The translations under genes and the position numbers were made by a program. This document shows positions 32,901-35,391 of a DNA stretch of 35,391 nt, one piece after another. The notes under the pieces were generated by a model. That model made no database searches. It saw only the letters and a list, made by a program, of their open reading frames with translations, and was not told the origin of the DNA. Where the stretch lies: NCBI GenBank assembly GCA_002722845.1, contig PBND01000053.1, positions 1 to 35,391 on the forward strand, given 5' to 3'. The stretch's first letter is position 1; each line of letters starts with the position of its first letter. The DNA comes from Myxococcales bacterium. Its GTDB lineage: Bacteria; Myxococcota; UBA4151.

Positions 32901-33642
32901 GAACGGAGAGGCGGTCGACATCGCCGTCGGCGCCAACCACAGTTGCGCCCTCATGAGGAGTGGCGTGATGAAATGCTGGGGCTTCGCTGAAACCAACGCG
33001 CTGGGGCGCCCCGCAGCGGGGCAAGACGCCTGCGCAGGGCGAACAGACGAACGCACGGTCGGCGAGGTGGAGGGCTTGCCCGAAAACGACGCCGTCCACA
33101 TGATGACTGGCGGCGCAGCCCACACCTGCACACTCATGGTCAGCGGCAGCATCTACTGCTGGGGTGATGATTCGTCCGGTGCGCTGGGCCACGGCCAAGG
33201 TGGCTGTCAGACAGACCCAGTCCCCCAGCCCGTCACCATGGACACCGGCTGGGAGCAGATCGCCCACTTCAGCCATGTTTCTGCTGGCAATGAGCTCACC
33301 TGTGCCCTGGGCTGGTGGGATCAGGATGCCAATGCGGAGAACAACGACGAGGATTTCGCCTGGTGCTGGGGGAGCAATCAATCGGGCCAGCTGGGTGTGG
33401 CCATCGATGATCCAGATCTTGCCGTTGATGTCCCTTGGGCAGTCGGCGGTGCAGAGAACCGGCTACTGCACACGACGTTTCTGGCAACAGGGCTTGGCTT
33501 CCATGCCTGCGCGATCACACTGCCGAATCCTGGGGCGGAGACCTCTTGCTGGGGGATGAGCAACGCGTATCAAGTGGGTAATTGCCAACTTGCGTCGGTT
33601 GATCGCCCGGCGAGTGTCACCGAGGTCGCTTGCGGGTTCTAG
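29989..33642 (+). CDS. Large mosaic lipoprotein: Ig-like/CarboxypepD_reg, DUF4215, MopE-like and RCC1 repeats
   Basis: The product is 1217 residues from ATG 29989, with AGGAAAGGA about 8 nt upstream. The leader MRIHLMSVVACVAAC has a lipobox (VAAC, Cys15). Residues about 40-190 hold two carboxypeptidase-regulatory-like sandwiches (SGARVELVGVGLVTHTDAYG; GRVDLVGDDNDGG). Residues 309-364 are Asp-rich (DRDGDGRVGAEDVDDTDP), as in type 3 thrombospondin-like Ca-binding repeats. From 542 to 806 there are six DUF4215 repeats (CGNG...CDDGN...DGC...C) interleaved with two MopE-like motifs (DADGDQHGEGC; DPDGDGFGHGC). The last 400 residues carry seven RCC1-type repeats (HSCALTPAGDVYCWG), one full propeller. 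It is predicted to be Ca-bound and disulfide-rich on the cell surface. It shares DUF4215 and RCC1 with the lipoprotein at 17024-19510, so the two are distant paralogues. Confidence 0.88.
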   Translation: MRIHLMSVVACVAACSAPLPELVTTPTPGLASLDLRGQYETGVEGTIATLPLSGARVELVGVGLVTHTDAYGEFSFLGIPVEALSHRLEFLVFDAQALESDPPIGRFVETISSTAVGSVTFTKKVVNPRGAVTGRVDLVGDDNDGGVLVYAEGFPGVDDLTGPDGSFVLLGIPAGSVQIRSNREGFLPSPEVVDFEAQAYLQRTLDNPIILNPVPGQPATAITGGRVLTVDGTIPDGTEVWAIPQISGGVGQAMVRMPVSSDGRFGAALHFPEPHQFVLKSGGQLTAARRLHVQPGRQDLVLVGLPLGDREEDRDGDGRVGAEDVDDTDPHTWSDLDGDGLGDIHDWDDDGDEVADMEELCPGRDNQTSDPEEADTGAFRGNPGDDVTVRLAGGEGHFWGNGRALLSEITDPTAGFLEPFQVRLDKRRDDFGTRLLHGPYRIAPVEGGRLEFRAFGYLGNADDTIEAVTMPAELCDEWSERRCSPAFGDLNISASGQGIAQHPLTLSPTGRGRFKIQMPLELTEPTLIWVWLPGGGAITPLCGNGTVDAGEVCDDGNDQEDDDCTTVCRRPTCGDGLMQPGLEEGCDDGNGDPSDACTNQCQPARCGDGILRTGLTEDDPGYEACDDGNADDGDGCDAECALEAGGECIDADGDQHGEGCEDGPDCNDNEASLQDNCDECGNGVLEVRAGESCDDGNQADGDGCSSNCRVEEAQQCVDPDGDGFGHGCANGPDCNEQNPEQHDDCDRCGNGFVEDGETCDDGNVVANDGCDPDCQLEQACGNDVIEGDEFCDDGNTRDGDGCASDCSSPVLVPLSVGASYSCRVGDGSQPAPISCWGQLFGDGGQPDSSPVVKSEWPVHQVSLGGDHGCVIRAGGGQNGQVYCFGINLQRQLGQSGQGGRDLGNLPLYAEHMEEPMVATKVASGANHSCALTPAGDVYCWGANDEGQSGQFDGDGEPSPASNVPVPTGVDLNGEAVDIAVGANHSCALMRSGVMKCWGFAETNALGRPAAGQDACAGRTDERTVGEVEGLPENDAVHMMTGGAAHTCTLMVSGSIYCWGDDSSGALGHGQGGCQTDPVPQPVTMDTGWEQIAHFSHVSAGNELTCALGWWDQDANAENNDEDFAWCWGSNQSGQLGVAIDDPDLAVDVPWAVGGAENRLLHTTFLATGLGFHACAITLPNPGAETSCWGMSNAYQVGNCQLASVDRPASVTEVACGF
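31612..32406 (+). repeat. DUF4215/MopE-like repeat block inside the mosaic lipoprotein
   Basis: Six Cys-rich repeats of roughly 30-45 codons share the core TGCGATGACGGCAA or close variants (Cys-Asp-Asp-Gly-Asn), with two Asp-rich repeats between them. The repetition is clear at DNA level and keeps other frames open, which explains the long unrelated reading frames on both strands here. Such blocks are prone to expansion and contraction. Confidence 0.75.
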
Positions 33643-33760
33643 TTCCTTCCTGCTCCCACCGACGATCCCGCTGCTTCAGCGGCCCCCATAATGCCATCCG
33701 ATGAACGGGGTCCTTGCGTCGAAGCGATCGGCCCTCTAAGCGGGCGCAGGAGTCGAGATC

Positions 33761-34858
33761 ATGGGTTTCTCTTGCGGCATCGTCGGCCTGCCTAACGTGG
33801 GCAAGTCCGCCCTCTTTAACGCCCTGGGTAATGCCCGGGCGGAGAGTGCCAACTTCCCCTTTTGCACCATCGAGCCCAACGTGGGTCAGGTGGCTGTGCC
33901 CGATGCCCGCTTGGACAAGCTCGCCGCCATGGTCCAGCCCCAGCGGGTGGTGCCGACTCAGATGACCTTCGTGGACATCGCCGGTCTCGTCGAGGGTGCC
34001 AGCAAAGGTGAGGGACTGGGAAATCAGTTCCTGGCAAACATTCGCGAGTGTAATGTGATCGCCCATGTTGTTCGCTGCTTTGAGAACGAAGATATCCATC
34101 ACGTGAGTGGATCTGTAGATCCGATCCGGGACATTGAGGTCATCGATACGGAGCTGCTGCTGCGGGATATAGAGAGTGTTCAGAAGCGTCTGGATCGGGG
34201 GGAGCGAGAAGCGAAGACTGGGGATCCTGAAAAGCGAAAGTTAGTCTCCCACTTAAAAGAAGTGATGGCCGCTTTTGATGAGGGCACACTGTATCGGGCG
34301 CTGCCCGAAGACCCTCAGCGAGACGAGGCTTTGAAAGAACTCCATCTCCTCACCTCCAAGCGAGTCCTCTATGTGGCGAATGTGGATGAAGCCGGTGCCG
34401 CTGAGGGCAACGCCCATTTGGCGGCGGTCCAAGCCCGGGCAGAAGCCGAAGGCGCTGATGTGGTCGTCATTTGCGCAGATCTCGAGAGTCAGATTGCGGA
34501 ACTCGATGACTTGGAAGAGCGCAACATGTTCTTGGAGGAGGCTGGTATTTCCGAGCCAGGCCTCCACCGGCTGATCGGCACAGGCTATCGGCTTCTCGGC
34601 CTACAAACCTACTTCACAGCTGGTGAGAAAGAGGTTCGGGCCTGGACCGTGACCGGCGGCTCCAGCGCCCCCCAGGCGGCTGGCGTCATCCACACCGACT
34701 TTGAGCGCGGCTTCATTAAGGCTGAGGTCATGAGCTACGACGACTTTGTCAGCCATGGCGGTGAGAAGGGCTGCCGCGAGGTAGGTAAACTCCGCGTCGA
34801 AGGCAAAGAATACATCGTCCAAGACGGCGATGTGATGCACTTCCGGTTCAACGTGTAG
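33761..34858 (+). CDS. ychF: Redox-regulated ATPase YchF (OLA1 family)
   Basis: The product is 365 residues, the standard YchF length. G1 is GIVGLPNVGKSALFNAL (Lys15), followed by FPFCTIEPNVG and VDIAGLVEGASKGEGLGNQFL (G3 region). A central coiled coil (about 130-200) and a C-terminal TGS domain (TYFTAGEKEVRAWTV through EYIVQDGDVMHFRFNV) complete the protein. YchF binds ATP rather than GTP and interacts with the ribosome; its role in stress and translation is only partly defined. AGGAG 8 nt before ATG 33761 supports the start. It follows the mosaic lipoprotein after 118 nt with no functional link. Confidence 0.97.
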   Translation: MGFSCGIVGLPNVGKSALFNALGNARAESANFPFCTIEPNVGQVAVPDARLDKLAAMVQPQRVVPTQMTFVDIAGLVEGASKGEGLGNQFLANIRECNVIAHVVRCFENEDIHHVSGSVDPIRDIEVIDTELLLRDIESVQKRLDRGEREAKTGDPEKRKLVSHLKEVMAAFDEGTLYRALPEDPQRDEALKELHLLTSKRVLYVANVDEAGAAEGNAHLAAVQARAEAEGADVVVICADLESQIAELDDLEERNMFLEEAGISEPGLHRLIGTGYRLLGLQTYFTAGEKEVRAWTVTGGSSAPQAAGVIHTDFERGFIKAEVMSYDDFVSHGGEKGCREVGKLRVEGKEYIVQDGDVMHFRFNV

Positions 34859-35103
34859 AGCCCTGGTCTGAAAAGCTGATTAATACACTTGGCGCATCTG
34901 TCCTCGGTCTCCCTTGAGCCATCTCGGCGTCTGTCCTGAACCGTATAGGGCGTCTTTTTTGAGCGTCCGGCTTGTCTACCGAGCTTAACCGTATTGTAGA
35001 CTTGGCAAAGAGACCTTGAACTCCCCCTCCTCAGATTTTACCACTGTTGAGCCACTTTTTGCACCAATACGAGTGCCATGGATGAAACCCAAAAGACTGA
35101 GTC
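34859..35103 (+). other. Intergenic region of changed composition
   Basis: These 245 nt carry no gene I can support and are visibly AT-richer than the rest of the window. A near-repeat, GGCGCATCTGTCCTCGGTC (about 34894) and GGCGTCTGTCCTGAACC (about 34927), is followed by a run of six T. No stable hairpin precedes that run, so I do not call a terminator. Confidence 0.5.
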
Positions 35104-35391
35104 ATGCCAAACAGCGTTCCCCCTTCAAATGCGGTTGAAACCAAAACCTTTTCAGACTTCGTAGCGCACTCAAATTATTCGCTGATGGATTCGCTCAATG
35201 CGGACCCAGAAGCGACTAAAGATGGCAATGACCATCACCCTCGACAAGTGCGATCTGGCCATTATGTCCCGGTGAAACCGACACCCATAGGGTCTCCTGC
35301 CTATGTCGCCCACAGCAGCGCCTTCTTCAACGAACTAGGCCTGAGCCATACGCTCGCTCAAGATGACGCATTCATGCGTCTGTTTTCCGGC
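35104..35391 (+). CDS. selO: SelO-family protein (YdiU/UPF0061), N-terminal part, cut by window end
   Basis: From ATG 35104 the frame stays open to the end of the window (96 residues). The stretch RQVRSGHYVPVKPTPIGSP then AYVAHSSAFFNELGL and FMRLFSG matches the beginning of SelO proteins, pseudokinases that transfer AMP from ATP to protein hydroxyl groups and respond to oxidative stress. The wording RSGHYVPVKPTP resembles a branch I remember from eukaryotic algae and some bacteria rather than E. coli YdiU. The catalytic part lies beyond the window. No strong ribosome binding site is seen; ATG 35185 is an in-frame alternative. Base composition is lower in GC than its neighbours, hinting at transfer. 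Confidence 0.7.
   Translation, partial: MPNSVPPSNAVETKTFSDFVAHSNYSLMDSLNADPEATKDGNDHHPRQVRSGHYVPVKPTPIGSPAYVAHSSAFFNELGLSHTLAQDDAFMRLFSG

Noticed and set aside
34890..34975. Near-repeats and T-run after ychF as a terminator or regulatory RNA
   Set aside because: The similar segments are direct, not inverted, repeats and no stable stem precedes the T-run.
1..35391. Mobile elements, CRISPR arrays, tRNA/rRNA genes, toxin-antitoxin or phage-defence genes
   Set aside because: I saw no transposase, integrase, regularly spaced repeats, tRNA-like cloverleaf or recognisable defence protein anywhere on either strand.

Overview
The window is about 35.4 kb of GC-rich bacterial DNA with densely packed, often overlapping genes and no rRNA, tRNA, phage, insertion-sequence or CRISPR signal that I can see. 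The protein repertoire points to a deltaproteobacterium-like lineage, most likely Myxococcota (a Bradymonadales-type relative is one possibility). The evidence is lipoproteins with DUF4215 cysteine-rich repeats, MopE-like Asp-rich motifs, RCC1 propellers, a PEGA-type protein, a DUF4388-like plus J-domain protein and a fibrinogen-like GGGW domain. The taxonomic placement is an inference from gene content only.

Left part (1-8104, + strand): the end of a fibrinogen-like secreted protein, a pirin, then a compact cyanophycin operon. Its genes are an isoaspartyl dipeptidase, cyanophycinase (cphB), cyanophycin synthetase (cphA) and a second CphA-like protein that keeps the N-domain and the Mur-ligase domain but has no ATP-grasp domain. 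Together they can make the Asp-Arg storage polymer, cut it to beta-Asp-Arg and split the dipeptide. The ATP-grasp-less paralogue is the most unusual item in the window.

Polysaccharide region (8101-17057, mixed strands): on the minus strand are a nucleotide-sugar 6-dehydrogenase, a GT4 glycosyltransferase, an ABC-exporter-like transmembrane protein without an ATPase domain, and an asparagine-synthase-like protein without the glutaminase cysteine. On the plus strand are an O-antigen ligase/polymerase-like membrane protein (apparently frameshifted at its start) and a methyltransferase. On the minus strand again is a Wzx-type flippase. A 14-repeat RCC1 lipoprotein (17024-19510) overlaps the flippase start and is read in the same direction.

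Signalling and envelope region (19626-26633): a diguanylate cyclase with a degenerate receiver-like N-terminus is followed by a PEGA-like protein, a Cys-rich lipoprotein and a DUF4388/J-domain/TPR protein. The last three overlap by 4 bp each. Then come a PAP2-family membrane enzyme and a PDZ-like lipoprotein whose 5' ends overlap divergently.

Housekeeping region (26652-35391): recR, pckA (with a perfect palindrome just upstream of its ribosome binding site) and fabI on the minus strand. On the plus strand are a large mosaic lipoprotein (DUF4215, MopE-like and seven RCC1 repeats), ychF, and the start of a SelO-type protein in visibly AT-richer DNA. No gap between genes exceeds 300 bases.
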